Shown here piece by piece: positions 5,375 to 5,413 of a DNA stretch of 5,413 nt. The notes beneath the pieces are model-generated. The model ran no database searches, was not told the DNA's origin, and was given only the letters and a program-made list of their open reading frames with translations. Position 1 is the stretch's first letter, and each line of letters opens with the position of its first letter. Both the position numbers and the translations under genes were made by a program. This DNA is from an uncultured Collinsella sp. GTDB lineage: Bacteria > Actinomycetota > Coriobacteriia > Coriobacteriales > Coriobacteriaceae. The stretch covers positions 1 to 5,413 of the forward strand of contig USBX01000077.1 in NCBI GenBank assembly GCA_900552995.1, written 5' to 3'.

Positions 5375-5413
5375 CTGTCTCTTATACACATCTGACGCTG
5401 CCGACGATAAGGC
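5375..5413 (-). other. Nextera Read-1/i5 adapter remnant (not genomic)
   Basis: Bases 5375-5393 are the reverse complement of the Tn5 mosaic end, and 5394-5407 (GACGCTGCCGACGA) are the reverse complement of the Read-1 tail. The last six bases, TAAGGC, fall in the i5 index slot and agree with the reverse complement of an index ending GCCTTA (S521 from memory). Genomic sequence ends at 5374. Confidence 0.98.

Noticed and set aside
30..5393. Nineteen-base inverted repeats at the two ends, looking like a composite Tn5-type transposon
   Set aside because: They are the hyperactive Tn5 mosaic ends of the Nextera library, continued by sequencing adapter tails and index bases; no transposase is present.
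4295..5395. Plus-strand reading frame of 366 codons across lgt and the intergenic region
   Set aside because: It is antisense to lgt, ends in adapter-encoded NLSLIHI, is rich in H/Q/A and shows no domain features.

Overview
The window looks like one complete short-read contig from a tagmentation library rather than a natural 5.4-kb locus. Bases 1-48 and 5375-5413 are Nextera (Tn5) adapter sequence, including sample index bases, so the genuine genomic insert is 49-5374. It cuts through a gene at each end. The DNA is GC-rich (about 60% by eye). All genes lie on the minus strand and have clear Shine-Dalgarno sites. Protein content (an Asp23/AmaP/DUF2273 cluster, YebC, a large DUF6020-type membrane protein, Lgt) suggests a high-GC Gram-positive gut bacterium, most probably a Coriobacteriia member such as Collinsella. 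The taxon is inferred from family recall and composition; no search was run.

Layout in the direction of transcription, right to left: (1) lgt, prolipoprotein diacylglyceryl transferase, 5' truncated by the right adapter; (2) a 135-bp intergenic stretch (4529-4663) built largely of palindromes and short repeats; (3) a 727-residue polytopic membrane protein resembling the DUF6020 family, with GT-C-glycosyltransferase-like loop motifs; (4) a second palindromic element directly after its stop codon, then the yebC leader; (5) yebC, with a strong intrinsic terminator downstream; (6) an envelope-stress style operon starting from a TATAAT box at the edge of that terminator: AmaP-like anchor, DUF2273 membrane protein (8-nt overlap) and an Asp23/Gls24 protein with a very acidic N-terminus, cut by the left adapter.

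The three-gene asp23 cluster should work as a unit. In Staphylococcus aureus AmaP anchors Asp23 at the membrane, and DUF2273 proteins are commonly co-encoded. The other three genes have housekeeping or envelope roles and share no obvious single pathway.

The least explained signal is a set of three palindromic elements with a common GGG(A/T)CAGG core. One begins at the lgt stop codon, one directly after the DUF6020-gene stop codon, and one lies inverted to the first in the lgt-DUF6020 gap. They resemble REP/BIME-type dispersed elements. No CRISPR array, tRNA, rRNA, transposase gene or defence system is visible, and no gap between genes exceeds 170 bp.
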